Source: Nostoc piscinale CENA21 (lineage in GTDB: Bacteria > Cyanobacteriota > Cyanobacteriia > Cyanobacteriales > Nostocaceae). Taken from it: a stretch of 64,000 bases of DNA. Below, piece by piece: positions 18,331-26,845 of the stretch. Within the stretch, counting starts at the first letter, position 1, and the number at the start of each line of letters is the position of its first letter. The notes beneath the pieces are model-generated. The model saw only the letters and a program-made list of their open reading frames with translations, was not told the origin of the DNA and did not search any database. The DNA lies in contig NZ_CP012036.1 of the NCBI RefSeq assembly GCF_001298445.1, forward strand, positions 1,035,091 to 1,099,090, written 5' to 3'. Both the position numbers and the translations under genes were made by a program.

Positions 18331-18915
18331 TCAAACATCAGAGGTGTAAAATATATACACTGTCTTTGCAAAAATTTTTTCTAGGACTTGTTTGCGCCCT
18401 TGAATATATTCTGTTTCTGTTACCCAAGCATATTCTTGGCGAATAGCGTGAGCATATTTTTGATAATCAACAGAGTCAGCAGCTAAAATTGCCAAATCAG
18501 CATCTAATAAAATTTGGCTATCAATATCGTCAATAGCTGCTTGATGGTGTTTGGTGTTGAGAATGAGACGCTGAACTATTGTGATTTGATTTGGGGGAAT
18601 TGCCAAATAAGTTAATACCTGTCCAGCATATTCAGCACTTTTGGCTTCGTTATCTGGCGCTTGAGAATCATAAACCACATCATGAAACCAAGCTGCAAGC
18701 TGTACAACAGGGAGATTTTGAGTATAAGCTTGCAAGGCTTGAATGTTATGCAACACATCATTAATATGTTGCAGTGTATGGTAATAACGCCCAGGGGTAT
18801 TATATGCCTCAAATAATTGAGTAAAAGTTGTGGCTACTTTATCTTGGTCAACACCAAAAAATTGCAGTGTGTGTCGCAAATAATTGAATAAATTATCTGT
18901 TTCCCTACTCCCCAC
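18331..18915 (-). CDS. HD-domain metal-dependent phosphohydrolase-like protein
   Basis: About 194 residues. Metal-ligand motifs are YYHTLQHI (His near residue 46) and WFHDVVYD (the HD pair), followed by a helical domain with ILNTKHHQ and DADLAILAAD. This is the COG4339-type family of predicted HD phosphohydrolases, with unknown substrate. The GTG at 18915 lies inside a tandem heptamer repeat, so the true start may be the TTG 13 codons later. It lies 10 bases downstream of an SDR gene on the same strand and is likely co-transcribed with it. Confidence 0.75.
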   Translation of the reverse strand: MGSRETDNLFNYLRHTLQFFGVDQDKVATTFTQLFEAYNTPGRYYHTLQHINDVLHNIQALQAYTQNLPVVQLAAWFHDVVYDSQAPDNEAKSAEYAGQVLTYLAIPPNQITIVQRLILNTKHHQAAIDDIDSQILLDADLAILAADSVDYQKYAHAIRQEYAWVTETEYIQGRKQVLEKIFAKTVYIFYTSDV

Positions 18916-18937
18916 TCCCTACTCCCTACTCCCTAGA
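18903..18937. repeat. Heptamer tandem repeat (ACTCCCT/ACTCCCC)
   Basis: Four to five tandem CTACTCC/CCACTCC heptamers bridging the stop region of the SDR gene and the start of the HD gene. It is an STRR-like element of the same kind as at 12954. Confidence 0.7.
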
Positions 18938-19744
18938 GTTAGTTAACTGAGAAAACAGTGCTTCCCAGTTAATTACAGCAGGTCTAGTTCCTTGATTGAT
19001 GATGTCAAAAGCTTTATTAGTGGTAGATGGTATAAAAATTGATTCTACACAAGCGGCTGCAACATCAATACGGCTGGCATCTCCTGATAATGTGTCGCCT
19101 TGACCTAAAACTACACCCAACTTACCATTAGTGGTGGCTTTGAGGAGAGTATTCAAGTCGTAGGAAGTGAAAGGCCCGTCAATTAAACGACCGGGGCGAA
19201 TGATAGTGTATGGTAAACCAGAATTAGCGATCGCTGCCTCACCTTTTTGTTTAGCATCTAATACACCAAAAGCATTCAGCACACTAAAAGGAAATTTATC
19301 TTTGCGGTGAACACCACAAGAAGACACAAACACAAATCTTTGCAAATTGCGAGGTGCAGCCGCTACCAAGTTACTCACCCCCTCAGCATCCACCTTCGTC
19401 GGCGTATTTTTTGCCTTAGCTTCCCGATATTCAGAGTCCAGGAAAATTTGTCCCCATTCTAAGAAATTTGGCTGAGGGTCAAAGTCCCATCTCGTTGAAG
19501 GAAAGGCAGTCGTGCCAGTACAACAGATAATGTGAGTAATATTCGGCATCGCTGCTGGTAATGTGTTAGCCTCCCGGATATCTCCGACAGCAATTTCCAC
19601 TTTGTTATCAAACATTTTTTCGGCTTTTGCCGCATTTCGTGTCAGGACGCGCACCTTGACATTCTTCTCTAACAGCTTTCCTACAACTAGCTGCCCAACT
19701 CCACCAGTAGCACCAACAACTAGCACTAAATCTTCAGCACTCAT
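18926..19744 (-). CDS. NAD(P)-binding SDR-type protein (atypical, NmrA/Tic62-like)
   Basis: 272 residues. The dinucleotide-binding Gly motif is VVGATGGVGQLV (about 10-21), with RN after the second strand (VRVLTRNAAKAEKMF) as in NADP-preferring atypical SDRs. Later FVFVSSCGV and LPYTIIRPGRLIDGPFTSYD are typical. It lacks a clean YxxxK. Relatives in cyanobacteria and chloroplasts bind NADPH and often serve as assembly or redox-sensing factors. The exact role is unknown. Confidence 0.8.
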   Translation of the reverse strand: MSAEDLVLVVGATGGVGQLVVGKLLEKNVKVRVLTRNAAKAEKMFDNKVEIAVGDIREANTLPAAMPNITHIICCTGTTAFPSTRWDFDPQPNFLEWGQIFLDSEYREAKAKNTPTKVDAEGVSNLVAAAPRNLQRFVFVSSCGVHRKDKFPFSVLNAFGVLDAKQKGEAAIANSGLPYTIIRPGRLIDGPFTSYDLNTLLKATTNGKLGVVLGQGDTLSGDASRIDVAAACVESIFIPSTTNKAFDIINQGTRPAVINWEALFSQLTNSRE

Positions 19745-19835
19745 AATTTTATCTAGGATAGTCTATTCCTAATCTACTCACAATCTAGACCAGTCTGTTT
19801 GTTTCCCAGGAGAGATATTCTTTCTCACAATACAA

Positions 19836-20456
19836 TTAACTGTCATTTTTCAAAGAATTTATTTCATTAACATTTTCTACAGCTTGTTCTAAAATTTCTG
19901 ATGGCAACATACCTGCTCGATGGGCATCATCAGGCACACCGTGAGGATTTAATACTGCTTTTGGTAAGTAAACTAATTCTCTTAACGGTGTTACCATTGC
20001 ATCTTCGGTAACTTTGTAAGGTAATCTTCCCATCGCCACATTATCTAGATTCAACTCATGGCGGTCATAAACACTTAGTTCATATTCTTCAGTAAATGAA
20101 AGACAGTTTGTGGGGCAGAATTCCACACAATTACCGCAAAAAATACAAACTCCGAAATCTATGCTGTAATGATTGAGCTTTTTCTTTTTACTAGCTTTGT
20201 CAAATTCCCAATCTACTACCGGCAAATTAATCGGGCAGACTCGTACACAAACTTCACAAGAGATACACTTATCAAATTCAAAATGAATCCGTCCGCGAAA
20301 TCTTTCAGAGGGAATGAGTTTTTCGTAAGGATACTGTACAGTAATGGGACGGCGGCGCATGTGGTCAAATGTTACGGACAGACCTTGCCCAATGTATCGA
20401 CCTGCTAGAAAGCTGTGTTTAGCATAGCGGCCAACTTCTTTAAGAAAATTAAACAT
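19836..20456 (-). CDS. ndhI: NAD(P)H-quinone oxidoreductase subunit I (NdhI)
   Basis: 206 residues. Two [4Fe-4S] clusters are bound by C64, C67, C70, C74 and by C104, C107, C110, C114 (CISCEVCVRVCP and CIFCGNCVEFCP). The N-terminal GQGLSVTFDHMRRRPITVQY is almost diagnostic. NdhI passes electrons from ferredoxin in the photosynthetic complex I (NDH-1). In cyanobacteria it normally sits in ndhA-ndhI-ndhG-ndhE, but here it is alone, between an SDR gene and a sugar-nucleotide gene. It may be a second, diverged copy, with the standard copy elsewhere. Confidence 0.92.
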   Translation of the reverse strand: MFNFLKEVGRYAKHSFLAGRYIGQGLSVTFDHMRRRPITVQYPYEKLIPSERFRGRIHFEFDKCISCEVCVRVCPINLPVVDWEFDKASKKKKLNHYSIDFGVCIFCGNCVEFCPTNCLSFTEEYELSVYDRHELNLDNVAMGRLPYKVTEDAMVTPLRELVYLPKAVLNPHGVPDDAHRAGMLPSEILEQAVENVNEINSLKNDS

Positions 20457-20706
20457 GAATAATCGACTCTTAACTATGAGTGTTATTAATCAGCACGTTA
20501 ATAGCAATTACTAACACTTAACTCCCTCAAACGAGAGACTTGCAGTAAAAATTAATTGTTGGTTTAAATACAATAAATTATTAGAAGGTATGAATGTTAA
20601 ATTATCTGTTATTGGGATTTTTTCTTACTTATATTAATAACCTAAATGTTTGCTATAGATATAGCCTCCAAAATTATAATTAACTGAAATGAATTACTTC
20701 AAGTCG

Positions 20707-20738
20707 TTGTAGAGACATTGCATACAACATCTCTACAA
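20707..20738. repeat. Dispersed palindromic element, copy 1
   Basis: GTAGAGACATTG, CATA, CAACATCTCTAC form a 28-base near-palindrome flanked by TT and AA. A second copy is at 56191-56218 with four differences, one of which keeps the pairing. It sits just downstream of the dehydratase gene and may act as a terminator. Confidence 0.6.
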
Positions 20739-20764
20739 AATTTCTAAGGTGCAGCTTTTCAAAA

Positions 20765-21730
20765 TTACAAATAATCTTTTTGCTTATCTTCTATCATCAT
20801 TCGCACTACATCTTTCATTGTGTATTGTGCTTGCCATCCCAACTTTTCTTTTGCATTTGCTGGGTTACCTCTGCCAATTACAATATCAGTGGGTCGTAAT
20901 AAACTACCATCAGTAGTTACATATTCTTGCCAATCTAATCCTAAACAAGCAAAAGCCTCTGCTACAAAGTCTTCTAATTTTGATGTCTCGCCAGTTGCAA
21001 TTACATAATCATCTGGTTCATTTTGTTGCAACATTAAATACATCGCCTCAACATATTCAGGAGCCCAACCCCAGTCACGTTGAACGGAGATATTACCTAA
21101 ATAAAGGTGATTCTGCTCGCCTTTAGCAATACGACAAGCACCAGAAATAATTTTCTGAGTTACAAATCTTTCTGGTCTTAAAGGCGATTCATGGTTGTAT
21201 AAAATACCAGAACAAGCAAATAAGCCATAAGCTTCTCTGTAATTAGCGACTTCCCAAAAAGCCGTAGCTTTAGCCACACCATAAGGACTGCGTGGACGAA
21301 ATGGTGTATTTTCATCTGCTGGCTGTTCACCCGTATTCCCAAAGCATTCACTAGAACCGGCATTATAAAGTTTAATCGGCGCACCAATAAAACGAATCGC
21401 TTCTAATAAATTCAAAGTCCCAGTAGCGATACTCTCTAAAGTTTCTACTGGTTGTTCAAAAGATAAACCCACAGAACTTTGTCCCGCTAGGTTGTAAACT
21501 TCATCTGGCTGAATTTTTGTCAAAACCTGCAAGACACTACGAAAATCAGTCAACGCCACAGAAGCCAATTTAATTTGATCATGGATGCCCAAGCGCACTA
21601 AATTATTAAACGACGACATCTGCGCGTCCCGTGAAGTTCCACAGACAATGTATCCCTTGTTTAAGAGTAACTCTGCTAAATAAGCCCCATCTTGACCTGA
21701 TACTCCACAAATAAGTGCTTTTTTCGGCAT
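20765..21730 (-). CDS. GDP-mannose 4,6-dehydratase-like sugar-nucleotide dehydratase
   Basis: 321 residues. NAD(P)-binding motif CGVSGQDGAYLAE at 9-20, catalytic region NAGSSECFG (S126-S127-E128) and Y150-x-x-x-K154 (YGVAK). The active-site loop has NHESPLRPERFVTQKI, as in Gmd. GDP-mannose dehydratase makes GDP-4-keto-6-deoxymannose, the precursor of GDP-fucose and GDP-rhamnose for polysaccharides. The YNHESPLRP element makes this family call firm, but a close epimerase relative cannot be excluded. No glycan genes lie next to it. Confidence 0.85.
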   Translation of the reverse strand: MPKKALICGVSGQDGAYLAELLLNKGYIVCGTSRDAQMSSFNNLVRLGIHDQIKLASVALTDFRSVLQVLTKIQPDEVYNLAGQSSVGLSFEQPVETLESIATGTLNLLEAIRFIGAPIKLYNAGSSECFGNTGEQPADENTPFRPRSPYGVAKATAFWEVANYREAYGLFACSGILYNHESPLRPERFVTQKIISGACRIAKGEQNHLYLGNISVQRDWGWAPEYVEAMYLMLQQNEPDDYVIATGETSKLEDFVAEAFACLGLDWQEYVTTDGSLLRPTDIVIGRGNPANAKEKLGWQAQYTMKDVVRMMIEDKQKDYL

Positions 21731-22065
21731 ATTTTTATCTCAGGAATATTACGTAGATAAATGTATTACCTTGAACTCAGGTAAAAATAAAACAACCATA
21801 TTATCATGATTTTTTAGGAAGCGTACAAAACTAGCTTCTAGACCCAGCCTCTAATCTTTGTGAGGATATTTGGAAAGTATTAAACAAATCAATTAAGCGA
21901 GTCTTTTCAGCATTAGCCAAATCATTGCAAATTTTTATCTACTGACAGAACACCCTTACTGGAGCTTTTTAAATTTCCAAACATTCTCTAATAGATTGAT
22001 TGTTTTTGGCGGGAGTCTGTTAAAATTTCATATCACCTGTAACCTGTAATCTATAATCTTTTATA
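21731..22065. other. Intergenic region without a recognisable gene
   Basis: 335 bases of AT-rich sequence. It should contain the promoter of the leftward dehydratase gene and the end of the leftward block beginning at 22488. I see no conserved reading frame or repeat. Confidence 0.5.
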
Positions 22066-22488
22066 CTACCTATAAAAATTTGCATTCCTAATTATTTTCT
22101 TAGCAATAATTGATTCTTTTTCATCTTTCATAATCAATTCAGTCTGATTAATTTTGACTATTTCATACTTTTCTGCTATGAACAAAGAGATGAAATTTAT
22201 TAATATATCTGCTAAATTTATTTTATGTAATATTGGCAAACTAAAATTAAACATAGATTGAGGAGCAGACTTAACAATTAAAAATAATCTGCCATAGTTG
22301 ACATACCATACACCAGTAAATTTATCACCAGTAAATAATTCTTTAGGTTTAGCGAGAATATATGTCTGTGTCTTGGTTTGGGTATAAGTCATATCATCTT
22401 TAAATTCAATAGAAAATTTTTCCCACTCGCTGTTAAAACGCCATTTACCAAAAAGTAAAAATTCCATATCAATATCTGAAAGACTCAT
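22066..22488 (-). CDS. Hypothetical protein, 140 residues
   Basis: ATG at 22488, well preceded by TTAAGGA. Sequence features are GKWRFNSEWEKFSIEFKDD, then YTQTKTQTYILA, GVWYVNYGRLFLIV and a hydrophobic stretch ILINFISLFIAEKYEIV. The alternation of strands with a central G-W pattern suggests a small lipocalin-like beta-barrel, but I do not recognise the family. It is the last gene of the minus-strand block that includes the GUN4-like protein, 30 bases after it. Confidence 0.65.
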   Translation of the reverse strand: MSLSDIDMEFLLFGKWRFNSEWEKFSIEFKDDMTYTQTKTQTYILAKPKELFTGDKFTGVWYVNYGRLFLIVKSAPQSMFNFSLPILHKINLADILINFISLFIAEKYEIVKINQTELIMKDEKESIIAKKIIRNANFYR

Positions 22489-22518
22489 ATTAATTCCTTA
22501 ATTAAATAATTTCTGACT

Positions 22519-23186
22519 TTATCGCCAATTGTTGCTACAAACTTTCACGCGAGTCAAAAACAGGTGCATTTGCCATACCAACCAAGAATCAACCCGCCAA
22601 GCGCCCATTGATATAGGTTCTACTGATGAATTTGCAGATATACTAGCAGTATTTTGGTCGTAGTGTAACCATTTAACTGGTAGATGTCCCATTGGTGTAT
22701 GTGGGGATAATTTAAAAGTTAGTTGTTCGTATTGCAACCATTTTCCGTCCTTGCGCCACCCCAGCGATCGCCTAATTTTTTTTCGGTTTCATAATCAACT
22801 TGTCCACCAATTTCATCCCAAATACTTTGCTGAATACTAAAGCCAAAATAACCATGACTATATTTTTGCCAAAGTTGATCAATGTTATAAAAAGCTTGGC
22901 AAGAAAAATTCAGAATATCTTCCCGATAAACTTCATTCCAATCACTCTTACCCATAATTTGCAACATTAATTTGGCTGTTTCAATATCTGCATCTTGCCA
23001 TTTATACTCTGCCAGTAGACTTTGCAGCTTACCATAATCAATAGTTGTTGTAACCTGCAATTCTTCTTGGTTAAACTTAATATCATCCTGAACTACTTCT
23101 GGTAATTTTATTTTTTCTATTAGAATTTCCGCTTTGGTATCAATACTTTCTATCTCTACTATCCCCAGTGCTTTTTTTTTGAGCAA
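22519..23186 (-). pseudogene. GUN4-like domain, frameshifted; probably the C-terminal half of the coiled-coil protein upstream
   Basis: The GUN4 fold signature is visible: LLAEYKWQDADIETAKLML, then YNIDQLWQKYSHGYFGFSIQ, QSIWDEIGG, and after a shift KWLQYEQLTFKLSPHTPMGH and LPVKWL. A base is missing near 22763 (GATCGCTGGGGTGG for an expected GATCGCTTGGGGTGG), which separates the two parts. The 5' end overlaps the upstream gene at an A9 run. With A8 the upstream frame continues straight into this domain (VAQKKALGIVEIE). GUN4 domains bind tetrapyrroles in chlorophyll synthesis, but fusion copies in cyanobacteria are accessory and of unknown role. The canonical gun4 is at 51571. Confidence 0.75.
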
Positions 23187-24207
23187 CCAGTTGAGTAGAC
23201 ATATAATTAGATATTAAACAAATCGCTTGATTGGCAGTTATTTCATCTTGATTGATATTAAAATCGTAAACTTGACCATCTAATAATTGTGCTTGAAAAA
23301 AAGCATCTTGCAGCCTATCTTGTTTTTCATAACTTGCTACTAATAAATTGAGAATATTATGAGAGATTGTATTACTATCTTGGATTTTAAATAAATTTAC
23401 TTCAGAATTTAAATTACTACTAGCTAAATCTTGAATTTCTCCGACAGTTGCATAAAAATCTGCATCTACTTTTACCACTTCATCTATTAAAGATTGTAAC
23501 GGACTAAAGTAATCTTGCAGGGAATTTTCCAGATTAATTGCTGTTTCTGCTATTTTGGCAATTTCTTGGCGAATTTTTGTCGCTCTGAGTTGATATTCAT
23601 AAATTTCTTGATATACTTCTATATCTTTGGCTATCTGTTGAATAGCTCGCTGCTGATTTTTAGTGTCTTCTCCTAAACATTTAATTCCCGCACTGAGCAA
23701 TTGGACTTTTTCTAAAATCAAAAGATTAGTATTGCTTAACAATAAAGTAGATTTTAAATTTTCTTTCTTTTCCCATTTTAACTTTTCGAGAATTTGCGGA
23801 TTATTAAAGTTTTTTACCTCTAACTTATTTCTTTCTTCATTAATTTTTCTAATTTCGCCGTATTTTTGGTTAAATAAATTTTTCCAATCATCGATAAATT
23901 TTAATAAAAATTCTTGATAACTATCCTTATAACTATCCAAAAAATCCAAAAGTTGAGTATAATCCCTAATTAATAATTTAACTTCTGCTAAAATCTCGGA
24001 TTGGCTAATTTCTTGTTTGCGTTTAATTAATCCCCACAAGTAAGCATGAGATTTATAACCTTCTTTGATTAAGGTTTGACATTTTTGAATTTTTTTTTGA
24101 ACCTTCTTTAACTGAGGATTTTTTATAATCGGGAATTTATATTTTTTTTCATAAATCGTAATCGATTCATAGGTAATTAGTTGTTTTTGCTTTCTAGCTA
24201 ACATCAC
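23140..24207 (-). CDS. Coiled-coil protein, probably continuous with the GUN4-like domain
   Basis: 355 residues, almost all alpha-helical and rich in Lys, Glu, Gln, Ile and Leu, with several coiled-coil stretches (about 30-250, for instance KKVQKKIQKCQTLIKEGYKS and ATKIRQEIAKIAETAINLEN). There is no signal peptide or enzyme motif. The annotated end (KSTGDSRDRKY) results from the A9 run at 23172-23180. Removing one A joins it to the GUN4-like domain, giving a protein of about 560 residues. It lies 53 bases after the ABC exporter gene on the same strand. Function unknown. Confidence 0.65.
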   Translation of the reverse strand: MMLARKQKQLITYESITIYEKKYKFPIIKNPQLKKVQKKIQKCQTLIKEGYKSHAYLWGLIKRKQEISQSEILAEVKLLIRDYTQLLDFLDSYKDSYQEFLLKFIDDWKNLFNQKYGEIRKINEERNKLEVKNFNNPQILEKLKWEKKENLKSTLLLSNTNLLILEKVQLLSAGIKCLGEDTKNQQRAIQQIAKDIEVYQEIYEYQLRATKIRQEIAKIAETAINLENSLQDYFSPLQSLIDEVVKVDADFYATVGEIQDLASSNLNSEVNLFKIQDSNTISHNILNLLVASYEKQDRLQDAFFQAQLLDGQVYDFNINQDEITANQAICLISNYMSTQLVAQKKSTGDSRDRKY

Positions 24208-24260
24208 AGATTCTAAAAAATATACCCATTGCGATACTCAATCATCAAGAATGACTATCT

Positions 24261-26346
24261 TTAATCTACTATCCATTTCAACACTTTTGGATCTTTGTTA
24301 TAGTAATATGTTTTGCCATTTTTAGCAGTCACAGGCTTATCTTGCCTGGCTTTGCTTCTAATAGTAGCCAGAGAGTAGTCTGTTAATGTTTGCATTTCTT
24401 TGTGAGACAGTCCTGTAATTGTTGCTGTTACTGCCGATTCTCGTTGTATTTTCAATTCTTGTTTAGGCAAAACATCTATAGTAATTAGTTCTGCTTCCGA
24501 TAATTTACTACCCTGTTTTTCTCGGCGATAATCTGCTATGGAAATTAGCTGCCAAGTAGATTCTGCTGAAAGTTCCAACACCCATTGATGATAGTTAAAC
24601 AGACTTTCTCGATGTCCGACACTAATAAAAGTTGTTTTTGTTGCTTGTAATTGTTGATATAAATTACTTTCGTTTTTCAAATCTAAAGCACTTGTCGCTT
24701 CATCTAAAATTGTGAAACTTGGATGTGTCACTAATAATCGGGCAAAAGCTAGGCGTTGTTGTTCACCCAACGACAAGATATTTTCCCAAGGAACTTCTGT
24801 ATCAAACCCCTTGATGCGAGTCAGCAAGTGTTGGAGGTTAACTTGTTGTAGAACTGCTTCGAGTTCGCGATCGCTCATGTTGCGATCTGTGTGGGGATAA
24901 AGCAACTGTTCCCGCAAAGTCCCCAAAATAATATAAGGACGTTGGGGTAAAAACAAAACTTCTTTGAGTGGAGGACGCACTAAACGACCAGTTCCTGCAT
25001 TCCACAAACCTGCGATCGCCCTTAACAAAGAACTCTTACCCCTACCACTAGGGCCAACTATCAATAATCCTTCCCCTGGTTGAACCGCCAGTGATAAATT
25101 TTTCACTATGACTTGTTCATAATTAGGAGTTTGTAACGTTACATCTTCAAAAGCAAAATGGTTATCTTCAACTGTTTTAATAATGCTGACGTTCTCTGGT
25201 TGTTGGATCACAGATTCTAGCGCATCAGAAAACTTAGCTAACCGTTTTACATAACCAGAAAATCGGCTAGAAATCCCAAACTCAGATATTAATGCTCCCA
25301 GAGAATTGGAAAACATGAAACAAACTACACTAATTTGATTAATTTCTCCATAATCAATTTGATCTTGTAAAAATAAAGGTGTCAGAACAAACATCGAAAA
25401 TACACCAATTGCTGACTGATATGCTCTAGCAAAAGCATCTTGTCCCCTTTCCCAATTCAAGCGGCTTTCTGCACTTTGAATCACATTATTAAATCGACGC
25501 TGAATCATATTTAATTCTTCTGCTTCTCCCTGAAAAAAAGCTATTGATTCAGCATGATTCCGCACATGAGTCAAGCAATAAGCTAAGTCTGCTTTAAATT
25601 GAATTTCCTCTTGATTGATTTTGCTCAGTTTTTGATTTAAGAGAATAGCTATTAAGTTTCCCGCAATTGTATAAATCACTAAATAAATAGCAATTTCCCC
25701 AGAAATAGTAGCAATAATTAACAAAGCACTTCCCATTTCTAGAGTCTTTTCTAAAAACAGTGTGGAAAATCTTAAAGCACTATTAGTAATAGGTTCTATT
25801 TCTTTAGATAAGCGTTGGTCTGGGTTATCTATATCAGATTTAAAATTGATTTTATAATAAGCTTGACTACGAAAATATTTTTTCTAAAATATGACTATTC
25901 AGCCATTTATACCAATTAAGAGCTATCTTTTTAGTCACATATTTTGATAAGGTTACGATGGCAACCGATGATAAAACAACTAAACAAGATACCCATAAAG
26001 TCTCTTTATATTTATCAAGACTTCTCTGTTCAATCACAATATCAATTACATAGCGATTCCAATAGGTATTTGCCGCATTTATGCCAATCATTCCAAATAT
26101 TAATAATATTAAGAGAATGAGCATTCCCCAGGAATAAATCACATCTGCAAATACTCTTCCTTTTGTTTCTGTTGGATACCAATAGGGTTGAGCAACTATT
26201 TTAATATCTTGCCAAAATTGAATAAAGCTAGAAAGAGGATTTGGATTATTTTGCTCACGTACAGATGAAATTTGCATATTCTCAAAGTGAACTACAGTAT
26301 AAATCTTGAAATGGCCTTTGAGGAAAAAATTAAACTCAGAGGCCAT
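24261..26346 (-). CDS. SbmA/BacA-like ABC transporter with C-terminal HTH-like tail (frameshift in an A6 run)
   Basis: The N-terminal 159 residues hold two membrane helices (MLILLILLIFGMIGINAANT and a second near 120) and end at a stop after HILEKIFS. Dropping one A from the A6 run 25878-25883 gives LEKYFRSQAYYKINF and then SDIDNPDQRLSKEI, the diagnostic loop of the ABC_membrane_2/SbmA family, and joins the 491-residue ATPase part. There: Walker A GPSGRGKSS, signature LSLGEQQR, Walker B FTILDEATSALD. The last 60 residues (SHKEMQTLTDYSLATIRSKA) read like a helix-turn-helix. It is probably a peptide exporter and a candidate for the microviridin product. It is expected in the inner membrane as a homodimer. 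Confidence 0.82.
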
Positions 26347-26392
26347 TTTGTGATTTTAAAAATTGAAGATTTTTAGCTCCCCAGCAACTGTA

Positions 26393-26809
26393 CTACGTTG
26401 TTACTTCCTCCTCAACAATTTCAATAGTTTTTGGAGTATCCCCTTCTGGAGTGTCAGTCACAACTACTGAGTTGAGATGTTGTTGGAGTTTGGCTTTGAG
26501 TTCATCTGTAATTGGTAATTCATTGATTTCTTTGAGGAGAAATCTCACAGATTCAGTTTTGCTGCGTTCTGTATATACAAGTTTGAGGACGTTTTCAGTT
26601 CCAAAGCCTGTAATATATTCTGCCAAAATGCCTACTAATCCTAGCAAACCTAGACCCCCCAAGAGTCCTAACGGCCCGCCTAAAGATGAAAGTAAAGCGA
26701 CAACTGCGGCGACATTACCACCTGATGTAGCTGTTGCAATCACAAACAATATGCCAGGAAGACCTAAACCAGCGAGTTTTTTGACCAATTCATCCATTGT
26801 ACTTACCAA
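26393..26809 (-). CDS. Small Gly-rich hydrophobic protein
   Basis: 138 residues. Residues 10-70 form two Gly- and Leu-rich membrane segments (GLPGILFVIATATSGGNVAA and GGPLGLLGGLGLLGLVGILA). The C-terminal half is soluble, helical and acidic (RSKTESVRFLLKEINELPIT). No known family. It lies 36 bases after the patatin-type gene and 46 before the ABC transporter, so it is probably part of one operon and may be a membrane partner of either. Confidence 0.65.
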   Translation of the reverse strand: MVSTMDELVKKLAGLGLPGILFVIATATSGGNVAAVVALLSSLGGPLGLLGGLGLLGLVGILAEYITGFGTENVLKLVYTERSKTESVRFLLKEINELPITDELKAKLQQHLNSVVVTDTPEGDTPKTIEIVEEEVTT

Positions 26810-26845
26810 TATCCTTGTATTTTCGGTGAAAACATGAATCCGAAT

